Shown piece after piece: positions 47,419 through 57,600 of a DNA stretch of 64,000 bases. Position 1 is the stretch's first letter; each line of letters starts with the position of its first letter. The notes beneath the pieces are model-generated. The model was given only the letters and a program-made list of their open reading frames with translations, made no database searches and had not been told where the DNA came from. A program made the position numbers and the translations under genes. The stretch comes from OMIW01 sp044235645 (GTDB taxonomy: Bacteria > Bdellovibrionota_C > UBA2361 > OMIW01): NCBI GenBank assembly GCA_044235645.1, contig JBIIHQ010000002.1:62001-126000 (forward strand). Direction: 5' to 3'.

Positions 47419-48971
47419 AAGGGGGGAATATGGTGGTGCAGTCTGCGAGGGCGGTGTGTTGGCAGAGTTATAGTCTCCTCTTTGGTCGAGCCCTCATGGT
47501 CGGTGCTATGTGTGTAGGATTGGGGTGCACCGGAGGAAGCTTCGTTGAGAAGCCGCGTCCCGATGCCGGGCTTGAACCGACACCCTTTGTTCCTGTCGAG
47601 CCTCTCTCGTGGACGACGCCTGACGGAGTCTCAGTCGTGTATCTACCGGACCAGGAGCTTCCGATTATCTCGGTGTCTGTGGCGTTTCCGGGGGGGAGTT
47701 ATCGGGCGCGGAATCCCCTTGCTGCTCGAATTATGGGGGCGTTGCTTCGCCGAGGAGGTGCGGGTAACGCCTCCCGAGAGGAGATTGATAAGGACTTGCG
47801 TGAGCGATCCGCTCGGATAGAGGCGAGTACCGATGGGGAATCAGTGTCAATCGCTGCGAACTGCCTCAAGGGAGATGAGGGGCGGGTTGCTGAAATCATG
47901 AACGAAATGATCGGACGCCCTCGCTTCGCAGAGGAGGAATTCGCTCTTGTTAAAAAACAGCTCCGTGAGCAGATTGTTCGGAGAAAGGATGATCCTGATT
48001 CGATAGCGGGTCTTGTTTTTGGACAGCTGTTGTACGGGACGGATTCTCCCTATGTTGATACAACGACGGTGGGAGATGTCGAGAGGCTCACCCGAGCTGA
48101 TGTAGCGAAGGAGCATCGGCGGCTTGTGGGATCAAACGGGGCAATCGTCGCGATTTCGGGAGACCTCACGAGGGACGAGGCAGCCTCAGTGGTCGATAGG
48201 ATAACTCGGGGTGTGGTGAGGACGAACGGTAGCCATGCAATGACCTCGGAGTCGAGTCCTGGATTTCCGCCAATCAAGGGGAAGGTGCGCCCTGGTGCAT
48301 ACTTTGTCGAGGGACCATTTTCTCAGGCGACCGTAATCGTCGGTCAGTTAGGGGTCGCGCGCCTGTCGCCCGATTGGTTCGATATTTTGGTCTTTAACGA
48401 GATATTCGGTTCTGGTTCGATGAGCTCACGGCTTTTTGCTGAGGTTCGCACCCGGCGAGGGCTTGCGTATGTTTCAGGGGGGGCGATATCTCCTGGGGTC
48501 GTGCAGGGGAAAAATTATCTGTATGTGCAAACCAAGTCAGCATCGGTCGGGGAGGCTATCGATGCATCGGTGGGGGTGCTCGAAGGGATGCAGCAGAGTC
48601 CGGTTGCCGATGATGCAGTGAGTGATCGCAAACGGGCACTGACCAATTCATTTGTCTTCGCGAATCAATCGCCCGCTGATATCGTGTCAAGGCGAGCGGC
48701 CTTTCAGCTACAAGGATATCCAGCTGATTACGATACGACCTTTGTTGCGAACCTTGCTAAGGTTAATCCAGCACGAATTGAGGCGGTGGCTAAGAATCGT
48801 TGGAACACCGATGACTTTGTCGTTGTGGTAGTTGGTGACGCCACAGCCCGAGAATCCTTGCGAGGGTCGCGGTTCGTGCAGAGTAAGTGGGCAGGTAAAG
48901 CCACCAAGACTCGGTCTCTTATCACCGAGCTTCGGTTCGATGGGGTAGGATCGGGGGTCGGTATACGGTAG
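47415..48971 (+). CDS. M16 peptidase-like lipoprotein, non-catalytic subunit
   Basis: 518 residues. A signal sequence and lipobox (GLGCTGG) at about residue 36-42 anchor it in the envelope. The M16 fold is seen but HxxEH is absent; at the corresponding place is PLAARIMGALLRRGG. The C-terminal domain keeps the substrate-binding R/Y pair (TRRGLAYVSGG). It begins with GTG at 47415, overlapping the upstream stop codon (GTGA), which indicates tight translational coupling. The two genes probably form an active A/B heterodimer. Confidence 0.88.
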   Translation: MKGGNMVVQSARAVCWQSYSLLFGRALMVGAMCVGLGCTGGSFVEKPRPDAGLEPTPFVPVEPLSWTTPDGVSVVYLPDQELPIISVSVAFPGGSYRARNPLAARIMGALLRRGGAGNASREEIDKDLRERSARIEASTDGESVSIAANCLKGDEGRVAEIMNEMIGRPRFAEEEFALVKKQLREQIVRRKDDPDSIAGLVFGQLLYGTDSPYVDTTTVGDVERLTRADVAKEHRRLVGSNGAIVAISGDLTRDEAASVVDRITRGVVRTNGSHAMTSESSPGFPPIKGKVRPGAYFVEGPFSQATVIVGQLGVARLSPDWFDILVFNEIFGSGSMSSRLFAEVRTRRGLAYVSGGAISPGVVQGKNYLYVQTKSASVGEAIDASVGVLEGMQQSPVADDAVSDRKRALTNSFVFANQSPADIVSRRAAFQLQGYPADYDTTFVANLAKVNPARIEAVAKNRWNTDDFVVVVVGDATARESLRGSRFVQSKWAGKATKTRSLITELRFDGVGSGVGIR

Positions 48972-48974
48972 AGG

Positions 48975-49008
48975 CTCTCAGCTCCTCGGTCACTGATGGA
49001 GCTGAGAG
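48975..49008 (+). terminator. Hairpin terminator after the M16 pair
   Basis: Perfect 11-base arms CTCTCAGCTCC/GGAGCTGAGAG with a 12-base loop, four bases after the M16 stop codon. A T-rich run (CCCCTTTCTT) follows a few bases later. It also sits between convergent genes, so it may act in both directions. Confidence 0.65.
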
Positions 49009-49063
49009 GGCCGCCCCTTTCTTGATCGTGTATCTCGTGACGAATTTCGCGCGCGGTGAATCT

Positions 49064-50146
49064 CTAGTGTTTTGATGCTATTGCCGCAGCTGTCCGCGTC
49101 ACAAAGTCCTCCCATACACGATTATCCATATCTTTCCCCTCAGACAACTCCGATGATTGGTGTGTGGCAGAGCCCCTGAGGGTTTCGATAACCGAGCGGA
49201 CCCCCGAGGTGAGTGAAGGCAGGTAATAACCCCCCTCGAGGGTGAAGTGCAGCCGCCCGCCACATAGTTCGCGCGAGAGTCCATCGAGCAGCGCTGTCAT
49301 CATCTTAAATCCAGCGTCAGAGAGCGCCATAAAGCTTTTTTCTCCAAGGCTCGAGAATCGCTCACTGTAGTGAGCATCAAATCCGGCGGCGACGATAATG
49401 AGGTCGGGTCTGAAGCCGAGGAGCTCAGGGATAACGAATCGCTCAAAGACCTGCCGATATTGTGTGTCGCCCGCTTCGAAGGGGACCGGTATGTTGAGGT
49501 TACAGCCAACGCCCTTCCCTTCTCCCCGTTGCTCAGGATGGCCGAAGCCAAGAGGCCAAAAAGGGTGAGCGTGGATAGAGATGGCGTACACCGATGGGTC
49601 ATTCAGAAATATCGCCTCGGTTCCGTTGCCGTGGTGAACATCCCAATCGATGATGGCAACTCGCTCAACACCCCAAACCCTTTGTGCATATCTCGCCGCA
49701 TAGGCCGCATTTGCGAACATGCAAAATCCCATAGCGCGGTCGGCAAGGGCATGATGGCCAGGAGGTCGCGACATAACAAAACTTGGGCAACCTGACGAGA
49801 AGATAAGATTAATTGCCTGTTCCTGCAGTGAGAGACCCTCGCACGCAACTCGCCATGAATCCCGGCAGACATAGGTATCTTCGTCGAGTGAACGGAGATC
49901 GCGAGCCGATAGGCAAACATCTTCAAGGGCGTGAACGTAGTCTGGATGGTGCACAATCGTTGGGTCTATGTTCCGATGAAGCTCAAGCGGGGGCCGACCA
50001 ATATCAGCGAGAGAGTCGGTTTTCATAAGCTCTGACAGCGCCCGAATCCGCTTTGGACTCTCAGGATGAGCGTATCCGGTGACATGGTCGATTGCTCCTT
50101 CATGGAGCAGCAGGGAGATCGGACGGTTGGTCTTTGATGATTCCAT
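49064..50146 (-). CDS. Histone-deacetylase-family (acetylpolyamine amidohydrolase-like) hydrolase
   Basis: About 360 residues. Zinc hydrolase of the HDAC superfamily: SRPPGHHALADRAMGFC with the paired catalytic His, IIDWDVHHGNGTEA with zinc ligands Asp and His, AGFDAHYSER with a further zinc ligand Asp, and EGGYYLPSL near the C-terminus. ATG 50146 has AGAGGA seven bases before it, so it is preferred over the ATG at 50164. It sits 23 bases downstream of a GNAT gene on the same strand. It probably removes acetyl groups from a small amine, polyamine or protein lysine. Confidence 0.88.
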   Translation of the reverse strand: MESSKTNRPISLLLHEGAIDHVTGYAHPESPKRIRALSELMKTDSLADIGRPPLELHRNIDPTIVHHPDYVHALEDVCLSARDLRSLDEDTYVCRDSWRVACEGLSLQEQAINLIFSSGCPSFVMSRPPGHHALADRAMGFCMFANAAYAARYAQRVWGVERVAIIDWDVHHGNGTEAIFLNDPSVYAISIHAHPFWPLGFGHPEQRGEGKGVGCNLNIPVPFEAGDTQYRQVFERFVIPELLGFRPDLIIVAAGFDAHYSERFSSLGEKSFMALSDAGFKMMTALLDGLSRELCGGRLHFTLEGGYYLPSLTSGVRSVIETLRGSATHQSSELSEGKDMDNRVWEDFVTRTAAAIASKH

Positions 50147-50169
50147 GTATGGATCCTCTTTCATGTTTT

Positions 50170-51246
50170 TCAGTTAGTGAAGGTGCGGAGATCGTCAGGC
50201 CATACCAGAGCGACAAAATCGGTCAGTTGTTCGACCCAGACATTCGCGAAGAGAATGCTCTCCGCCGGTGCGTTTGGATGAATTTCGGGAAGGCGAAAGC
50301 CAACTCGGAGCGCAGAGCGAAGAGCTCTGCTGCTATTAAATTCGCCGAAGATCCGATAATCGGTGCCAGTTTTGATGACGGAGGACACCAGCTGGCTCAT
50401 TACCTGGGCACCTGCACCGGGGAACTGAGGGCGAGCGACCCATTCAGTGACTTCGACGGTCTTGGTATCATGATCCCACTCCGCGAGGGTGAATGCAGCA
50501 ACTTCACCCGTTCGATCGTCAATCAGGGCGGTCGGTAATACGTCACCCGGTCGGGAATCCAGGTGTAGAATTGCGGTGGCTGTCCACTGTGCTCCAAAAG
50601 ATGTTTGCAGAAGTTCGGTGAGGCTTTTCATCTGCTCGGAATCAAGGATATTCATCGAAGTCGCAACGGTAAAGCGATCATCGGGCACGATCTTTCGACG
50701 GCCGTAGATATCTTGAAGTGCTTCGATATCGGCCCGTTCAAAGGGGCGCCGATGGCGGGGGTCGAGAGTTTGTGATTGCCGAGCACCCTCGTAGTGATCT
50801 CCAACGTAGCGTAAGGGGGCGTTCATTCCCAATCCGACGACGAATTTGTGGTCCTGATCCCCCCCACATCGGTAGCAGTATTCGATCTCCAGCGGTATCG
50901 CCGGATGATCGTTGTGGAACTCTTTTACCTCAGCGAAGAGCTGAGAGATTCGTGTCTCTGGAACGGTAACGCGGGCGCAGCTTCGAAAGCGACCTGGGGC
51001 GTTGACTCCATTGGTATCAGGCGCTTCTTCATTATACAGTCGAAAGCTCCGTGCCATCTGAGCGAGAGTGATTCCACCAAATTCATAGGTTCCGCAGAAC
51101 TTCTCTCGAGCAAAGAGGGGTGATACCCCCCCACCGATGCTTGAAACACCAAGCTGCTCGAGGTTGAGGTCGATATTGTCGGCGGACGGTCCAGCTGGTG
51201 GAGGAGGGGTGCTTGGAAGAAGTGGTTCTTGAGACGAAGAGAGCAT
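50170..51246 (-). CDS. GNAT-like acetyltransferase in an operon with the deacetylase
   Basis: 358 residues. The GNAT fold lies in the C-terminal half, with an acetyl-CoA-like loop VARPQFPGAGAQVMSQLV and the downstream FGEFNSSRALRSALRVGF. The N-terminal half is novel and includes a C-Y-R-C motif (EIEYCYRCGGDQD) with possible metal-binding use. ATG 51246 has AGAGGA before it; a GTG at 51282 would add 12 residues. The HDAC gene follows after 23 bases. A reversible acetylation cycle is inferred. Confidence 0.72.
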   Translation of the reverse strand: MLSSSQEPLLPSTPPPPAGPSADNIDLNLEQLGVSSIGGGVSPLFAREKFCGTYEFGGITLAQMARSFRLYNEEAPDTNGVNAPGRFRSCARVTVPETRISQLFAEVKEFHNDHPAIPLEIEYCYRCGGDQDHKFVVGLGMNAPLRYVGDHYEGARQSQTLDPRHRRPFERADIEALQDIYGRRKIVPDDRFTVATSMNILDSEQMKSLTELLQTSFGAQWTATAILHLDSRPGDVLPTALIDDRTGEVAAFTLAEWDHDTKTVEVTEWVARPQFPGAGAQVMSQLVSSVIKTGTDYRIFGEFNSSRALRSALRVGFRLPEIHPNAPAESILFANVWVEQLTDFVALVWPDDLRTFTN

Positions 51247-51682
51247 CGTGATTCCTCTGAGCATTGCGATATTGCTTCTCACTCACGGAGGAGATGATAG
51301 CGTCCCCTTCGCGATAACTTCTGAGGTCGAATGCAATATTCCGGGGTGAGAAGTACTGCAGTAACGGGGCCCGAATCGCGGTGAAAAAATGAAGGCGAAG
51401 GGGTGGCACGAATAAGGCCTGGTGCCTTTGAATTCAGTCGAAGAAAGAGAAGGTTCCCGTCAGCCCAAGCCGAAGACAAAGGGGCGGGTAATATTTTTAC
51501 TGGCGGTCGGTTCGATATAGCCCGACAAATTTCCTCTCACAAGGGTATTTGTTTACGAAGCGACGGAGGGGTACTCCCTTGGGGGCTCGCTCGATAATTG
51601 GAGGGTATGATAAAGTCGGACCAGTGGACAGGTATTCGTATGCTCGGTTTAATCGCATCCTGTGGCGAGATTTGATCCAGTA
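51247..51682. other. Intergenic region upstream of GNAT-HDAC and the OmpA-like gene
   Basis: About 435 bases between divergent genes, which should carry both promoters. TATGAT at 51606-51611 is a -10 candidate for the rightward gene, but there is no good -35 at 17 bases. I see no further structured element. Confidence 0.4.
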
Positions 51683-52456
51683 ATGCGTCTTTCAACCGCC
51701 GTTGGAGGAGTTTTCTCTATGCTCTGTGTTGGTTCCCGTGTAGGCCGTCGTCGGCATTGGTACAGCCATATGTTCGCGCTTATCGGGGGGCTTGCCTCTA
51801 GCCTTGGATGCTCCTCGCAGCATGTAGCCGGCCCGGATCAGCAGGGGGAGGGCATGGTGTTTGGCGCTACCTCGGGGGCCGTTGCGGGGGCTCTGACAGG
51901 GTTCCAGCTAACCTCTGTGGCAGGTCCGGGAGCTTTTGCGGGAGCGGGGCTTGGTGCAGTTGCCGGGGGTATAAAGGGAGCTGTCCGTGACTCTCAGCTC
52001 GAGGCGGAGCTGCAGCTCGCGCGCGAGATCGATAAAGAACACGATCGGGTGAAGGTGTTGGCACTGCTGCGACAACATTATGACCGTCGGGCGGCTCTCT
52101 TTCCCTCGAGGGATATATTCCCGGCGGATATCTTCTTTTTTGGGGACGAGCGCACCCTTTCACCTCAGGGGGCGTCTCTTGTTGAGGGGCTCGCGCGTCT
52201 TAATAAGGAGCGGTTGCCGTGGTCCCGGTTAGTGGTGGCGTGTTACGTTCAATCGGCAGACCCGGTTTCTCCGTATGCCCGGAGATTGGCAGAAACGAGG
52301 GCACGGGCGATTTCGACCGCCATGATTCGGGCTGGGATTGAGCCACGGAGAGTCGAGGCTCGAGCGGTAATTATCGATAAACCTCTCGCTGAAGATACAG
52401 GGGACGTGCCCGATCGATATAGTCAAGCGGTCGAGTTGTTGGTTAAAGACAGGTAA
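51683..52456 (+). CDS. OmpA-like lipoprotein with a glycine zipper
   Basis: 257 residues. Lipobox LASSLGC (about residue 43) follows a signal sequence. A Gly-rich zipper-like stretch (GATSGAVAGALTG, AGAGLGAVAGG) follows. The C-terminal ~100 residues fit the OmpA-like peptidoglycan-binding fold, with LSPQGASLVEGLARLN and YARRLAETRARAIST. It probably links the outer membrane to peptidoglycan. ATG 51683 was preferred to GTG 51662. No neighbour gives a specific role. Confidence 0.72.
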   Translation: MRLSTAVGGVFSMLCVGSRVGRRRHWYSHMFALIGGLASSLGCSSQHVAGPDQQGEGMVFGATSGAVAGALTGFQLTSVAGPGAFAGAGLGAVAGGIKGAVRDSQLEAELQLAREIDKEHDRVKVLALLRQHYDRRAALFPSRDIFPADIFFFGDERTLSPQGASLVEGLARLNKERLPWSRLVVACYVQSADPVSPYARRLAETRARAISTAMIRAGIEPRRVEARAVIIDKPLAEDTGDVPDRYSQAVELLVKDR

Positions 52457-52472
52457 AACAAGGGTGAAAAAT

Positions 52473-52787
52473 ATGGCGGCAAAAAAAGAGGCGAAGGCAA
52501 AGGAAAAGCCATCTGAAGAGATGGTTACTGAACTCAAGTCTCCCCAGGATCTGAGGCAGTTCCTCTCACAAGTTCGTCAAAAGATGGGTGAAGATGCTTC
52601 TCCACCAATATACACATTAGCGGCGATGAATTTGGTTCTTAATCGGCCCGATATTTATGAACTCCTCTCTCCTGAAGCAGAGGAAATTGCGCGAGATATC
52701 TGGATTCGGCTAAAGAATCGAGGCATACAGTTGCGGAACCCGCCCATTCTGTTTGGTTCCGAGGCTGAACAGGCAGGGGTTCAATAG
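52473..52787 (+). CDS. Unknown small protein (DUF1844-like pattern)
   Basis: 104 residues. A Lys/Glu/Ala-rich start is followed by a helical C-terminus. ATG 52473 has AGGGTG upstream, so it is preferred over GTG 52464. It follows the OmpA-like gene by 16 bases, so it is likely co-transcribed. A hairpin terminator follows 25 bases later. Confidence 0.6.
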   Translation: MAAKKEAKAKEKPSEEMVTELKSPQDLRQFLSQVRQKMGEDASPPIYTLAAMNLVLNRPDIYELLSPEAEEIARDIWIRLKNRGIQLRNPPILFGSEAEQAGVQ

Positions 52788-52812
52788 CTTTGCTAACGAC
52801 ACTCAAAGGCCG

Positions 52813-52840
52813 CACTCCCCCTCGCCAAGGTGGGGGAGTG
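52813..52840 (+). terminator. Rho-independent terminator
   Basis: Stem CACTCCCCC/GGGGGAGTG with a 10-base loop, then AAGCTAGTTTTT on the + strand. It lies 25 bases after the small protein gene. Confidence 0.65.
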
Positions 52841-52963
52841 AAGCTAGTTTTTGGTCGTCGAAGGTGGAGTGTGCGACAGTTGGATCATAAGGGGAGCGCC
52901 GGCCGCTCTCACGAGTATTTTCGATTGGGGCTGATTTTTTGCGACCGTTCTTGATGGGGTGAA

Positions 52964-53266
52964 CTAACGCTCGCCATTCAATTCTTTTCGTAAAAGTTGG
53001 CTAGGTTTAAATTTGACGACTCGCCGCTCGCGAAGAACCATAGTTTCTCCTGTCTGCGGATTTCGACCGCGCCGAGGTTCCTTATAATTCACCTCGTAAG
53101 ACCCAAAACCTGAAAGCATCACTTTTCCCTCGGTGGCGAGCCCCTCCTTTATCAATTCGACATATCCCTCAACGATATCAGCTGCCTGCTGTTTCTCTAT
53201 ATCTAGAGAGTCATACAGCGCACTCGTTAAGTCAGCTTTGGTGAGGCATCTTCTCGCATCCGTCAT
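52964..53266 (-). CDS. ihfA: Integration host factor, alpha subunit
   Basis: 100-residue HU/IHF-family nucleoid protein. LTKADLTSALYDSL, the GFGSYEV arm-base motif and RRGRNPQTGE (the DNA-bending arm with its Pro) are all typical of IHF alpha. It bends DNA at specific sites as a heterodimer with IHF beta, which is not in this window. It is alone and convergent with the gene upstream. Confidence 0.93.
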   Translation of the reverse strand: MTDARRCLTKADLTSALYDSLDIEKQQAADIVEGYVELIKEGLATEGKVMLSGFGSYEVNYKEPRRGRNPQTGETMVLRERRVVKFKPSQLLRKELNGER

Positions 53267-53708
53267 AATCGTTATCTCGGAAAAAATGGTTCTCTTGCTT
53301 GGATTCTAAAGGCGGGTGGCGAACGCACAATTCCGATTTTTCCCGCCTCCCTACTCAATGAGACACAGCAGACGACTCGATAGATTCAGGATCCGCCCTT
53401 TTCGACATTCCGGATGGAATACCGCTCGGGGCTGGATTACGGACGGCAGCCTAGCCTCAGAACCCTCTGCAAGGGCAGTTTGTGCAGAACTAACCTCTTG
53501 AGTTGTGAGGCACCCCTTTGTTCTTTGAGTGTAGATGACGGTTCGACGCTGAGAAAGGGGCTTGTTTTGAGTCAAGGTTTTATAGTTTTGGTCGATACCA
53601 CCAGAGAGGCGTTTTGTTTAGGTAAGGGTAACAATGGCCTGCTGGTTCTTGAAGATGGGTGAGAGATTAGTGAGTAGGTCTTGGTTCTCCTAAGGTGGGA
53701 AGAGGGTA
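53267..53708. other. Intergenic stretch, nothing convincing
   Basis: 442 bases between divergent ihfA and the next gene. Small frames exist but none looks real. Promoters for both sides should lie here; I could not fix them. Confidence 0.4.
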
Positions 53709-54593
53709 ATGTCAATTAAACGAGCCGATTCGCGAGAGGGGAATGCCGTGGCGGTATCCGATGTGTCGTGGGCCCGCGCAAGGAACATAGTCGCCTCAAT
53801 GGAACCTGTCATTTATCCGATCCGGCAAATATGCCAGACAGCAATCGGTCATCCCTCGCGAATAAACCAGCTTTTTGATGGCTCGGTGTTTCCCCTCCAA
53901 CGAGTAGTGAAAGCGTGTGGTCAGGACAGCCTCCTCGCGGGGGGCAGAGGGCTCCTCTCATCGAGTTCCACGAGAGAGGTGCTTGATCGGTTGCCCAGTG
54001 ATGCAGTTGCTGCGGCACTCGTGCTTCACAGTGTGGGCAAAAGGGTGCAAAGTCAACCACTTGAGGCGATATGGAGGGCATTTCTCGAGGAGGCGCTGAA
54101 CCGAGCTGCGCTCGGGTTCGTCGTGGGTAAACGGGCCGTTGGGTTCGGGGCTGGCCGGGCAATGTTGGCAGGCTTCTCGAGCAGAGCGGGTCTCGCACTT
54201 CTTGTCGCCAACGGTACCCAAGAGGATGCTATGAATCTTCTCGAGTCATTGAAGGACGGGTTCGAACTGCGAGAATCCTGCCTGCGGGTGTATGAGGTCG
54301 ATCCCGTTCATGTGGGAGCCTGGATAGTTCTTGATGCCGGATGCGGAATTGGCGCTTGCATGGGGCTTCGTAGCTGTGGATTCGAGGAACCGAAACCGCC
54401 CCAGGATGGGGTAGAGCTTGTGTGGTGGGCGGCCCACAACCTCATCGACCAGCTTGCGACTCGAGGATTTGAGAGCGTTTCGGAGACGGATTGGCAGATT
54501 TTGGGCTTTTCTGAACAATGTGATAGGGATGAAGTGGGTCAGTTCGTTAGTGCATGGTCCCGGGGGACGCATTCCTGGCAGTGGATGCTGTGA
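53709..54593 (+). CDS. Unknown protein, weak HDOD-like pattern
   Basis: 294 residues, not recognised. The first half contains a helix-rich stretch (LHSVGKRVQSQPLEAIWRAF) that faintly resembles HDOD signalling domains. The middle has Gly-rich KRAVGFGAGRAML, and the end is rich in Trp. ATG 53709 follows AGAGGGT. It faces the convergent SNF2 gene, with 35 bases between the stops. Confidence 0.6.
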   Translation: MSIKRADSREGNAVAVSDVSWARARNIVASMEPVIYPIRQICQTAIGHPSRINQLFDGSVFPLQRVVKACGQDSLLAGGRGLLSSSSTREVLDRLPSDAVAAALVLHSVGKRVQSQPLEAIWRAFLEEALNRAALGFVVGKRAVGFGAGRAMLAGFSSRAGLALLVANGTQEDAMNLLESLKDGFELRESCLRVYEVDPVHVGAWIVLDAGCGIGACMGLRSCGFEEPKPPQDGVELVWWAAHNLIDQLATRGFESVSETDWQILGFSEQCDRDEVGQFVSAWSRGTHSWQWML

Positions 54594-54628
54594 CGCTTCT
54601 TTTGGGAGCGATGTTTCGACCCAGTAGG

Positions 54629-57600
54629 CTACCCCCTCTCCACCCGACTGTCGTCAGACTTATTGTCAACGACCTCCGAGAGGGGGCTCTCAAAGAGTAG
54701 TTCAAGCTCTCGACTGCTCAAGGTCAGAGGGGACATCGCATTTTCATTAACCAAAGCCTCTACGAGATGGGCCTTCTTCCTCTTAAGTTCCATAATTCGC
54801 TGTTCAACTGAATGTTCAGTAACCAGTCGATAGACGTTGACTGTTTTTACCTGACCAATCCGGTGAGCGCGATCGACGGCCTGACTTTCAACGGCAGGAT
54901 TCCACCATGGATCATAGATAATCACGGTGTCAGCAGCAGTAAGGTTAAGCCCGGTGCCTCCGGCCTTAAGGCTGATGAGGAAGAGTCGCACAGAAGGATC
55001 GGTGTTAAATCTATCAACCAGTGATTGTCTCTCTTTTGTCGCTCCATCGAGATAGAGATACGGTATCGAGAGTTCATCGATCCAACTCTGCATGAGTGAG
55101 AGCATCTCCTTAAACTGGCTAAATACCAATATTTTTCGATTTGATTCGAGCGCCTCGAGGACAAGCTCCTTAAATAGGTTGAATTTTCCGGAATCGAAGC
55201 CCTCGATTGATCGAAGAGCACCGATTGAATTCGGATGATTACACACCTGTCTCAGTCGCAGGAGAGCAGTCAAGATCGAAACTGTGGCTCCAGGCACTCC
55301 GCGCTTTTCAATCGCGTCGAATACCTTGGGTTTTACCTCCTCAAGGATCTGAGTGTAGAGGTCTCGCTGTGCATGGGTCATCTCAACATGGAGCACCGAT
55401 TCAATTTTCGGAGGAAGATCCCGCTCAACTTCGCTCTTCGTTCGTCGCAGGATAAATGGTCGAACTTTTGCCCGAAGAAGTTCGGCGACTTTGCAACCGG
55501 TGCCCTCTTCAAGAATCGGCTTTTCGATATGATTGCGGAAAAAGTCGACTGTCCCGAGGTATCCGGGCATGAGGAAATCCATTATCGACCAGAGCTCAAG
55601 AGGTCGATTCTCGGTTGGAGTTCCCGAGAGTGCAAGACGGGCATCTGCCCGCAACATCTTCGCTGCTTTCGTCGTCGCTGCCGCATGATTTTTAATATTC
55701 TGAGCCTCGTCAAGCACAAGTACGGAGAAGCGGTACTGCGAAAGCTCGGCGCGATCAAGCCTCAGAAGGGCATACGAGGTTATTACTACGTCGTAGGAAG
55801 GGATCGAAGAAAAGAGCCTTTTGCGGTGGGGACCCTGCAGTACCATGACCCTCAGATCGGGGGTGAAGCGACGCGCCTCATAAAGCCAGTTAGTGGTAAC
55901 TGAGGTGGGAGCGATGATGATTGACGGGGGGAGTACTTGTCCCGAATTGGATGCGGGCGGATTTTCCCGCGAATGGTGAACATTCTGCAAGAATGCCAAG
56001 GTCTGAACCGTCTTCCCGAGTCCCATTTCATCGGCGAGAATCCCCGCCAGAGAGCTTTCGTACAGGAATGATATCCACCCGAGTCCCTCTGACTGATACG
56101 ATCGGAGTTTACCTTTGAAGTTTCGGTGAGGGGTGCCGGCGGGAAGCTCAGCGGAGCTTTCAAGTCGGCTCCGAACTGCTACGATCCGCTCGTCAAGGAG
56201 AAGTGAACAAAAAGGACCAGGGGAAGAGCTCAAGCTTAACGCCTGAGCGGCGCTGAGCTTTGCTTTGAGAGCGCCGCTTAACTTGAAATTTGGGTCGACG
56301 ATCCCGAGGACTGATTTAAGTTGCGAGAGGCTACCGGTAGGGATTGGTGCAAAGGCTCCTGAGTCGAGTCGTACCCAGCGAGCATTTTCTGCAAGAGGTC
56401 GTTTAAAAAGTGAACTCAAGGGAACATCAGCGTTGTTCTGAAGGAGAGTTACCTGACAGTCGAACCAGCTACCAGTCGACGGGGAGGGCTGAACAGAGGG
56501 GGTTGATCCTGAGGCTGATAGGGATATCGACACTGAAAGATCGGCAAACCGAATCTGAGAGGTTGCCTCTTGAATGCCGGTAATGATCCATTCGGTTGGG
56601 AGTTTCTCCGCTGAAAATTTCAAGAAATCAAGAACATCATCCCCCTGGAGAAAAAATCGGCGCCCTTCCGCTCGTTGTTGAAAACCGAGTTGTGTGAGTG
56701 TTCGTATTGAATCTTCCTCGAAGGAACGGTCCGGAATGAGGACAATGTTCCGTTCTGAGGGGGGTGAAGGATAGTCAAACTCAAGCGACGCGGTGAGCTC
56801 GAGTTGGTCATTCGAGAAAAAGTGTTCAGACCCGGCCGAGCGAAGATTCACTGAGAGGACGGGCTGAGGCTGGCATATTTCAGTGAGTGGTTGGTGCTCT
56901 TTCCCGAGGATCCGAACGAAGGGGGATTGGATTGGAAGACTCTCGAGAATCGGACCCACCTGATATCTCGGGAGCCAGATCGAGGAGCCATGGGTAAAGA
57001 GCTGTGCGACCTTTCGTCCCCGCTCAGAGATTGGATATACCGTTGTTCCCAGAAATACCCAGCTTGGTTCGGACCCGATGATTGGGGAAGTTCCCGGTCG
57101 TCGGCTGCCGTCGGGAAGTATCCAATCGACTGAGAGATCAAGTCCTAATTCTGACCAGGAGCAGGTGATGGCTGCCTCGATGGGCTCCCGAGCGATTGTC
57201 AAGCGCTCACTCGTTGCCCCGTAATTGATGGTTGAGTACTCACTCGCGAGTCCCAAAACCATCCGAATATCGCTCGAGCCGATCAGTACCCACCCCTGAG
57301 CATGATCGAGCCATCTACCACGATCAACAAGCAATTCAAGAAGGATGGTATCGAGGGTTCGAGATGTCGATCGAGAGGCAGCTACAAGGCTCTCGGGATT
57401 GATTGGGGTGCCGTTGAGAGTCACAGCCACGAGTAGCCCCCCATCAGTTGGTTGGAGGGAGAGGGAGAGGATCGATGAACTAAGTGAAGCAGCGGGTAGA
57501 GGGTAATCGACGGTCAGAGTCGAAAGCACCGAGGCTATTTCGCTCGGTGGGGTGGTGTAAGCAGGGCTAATAGCCGGCCGAGAGACACTCGGAAAGCTGC

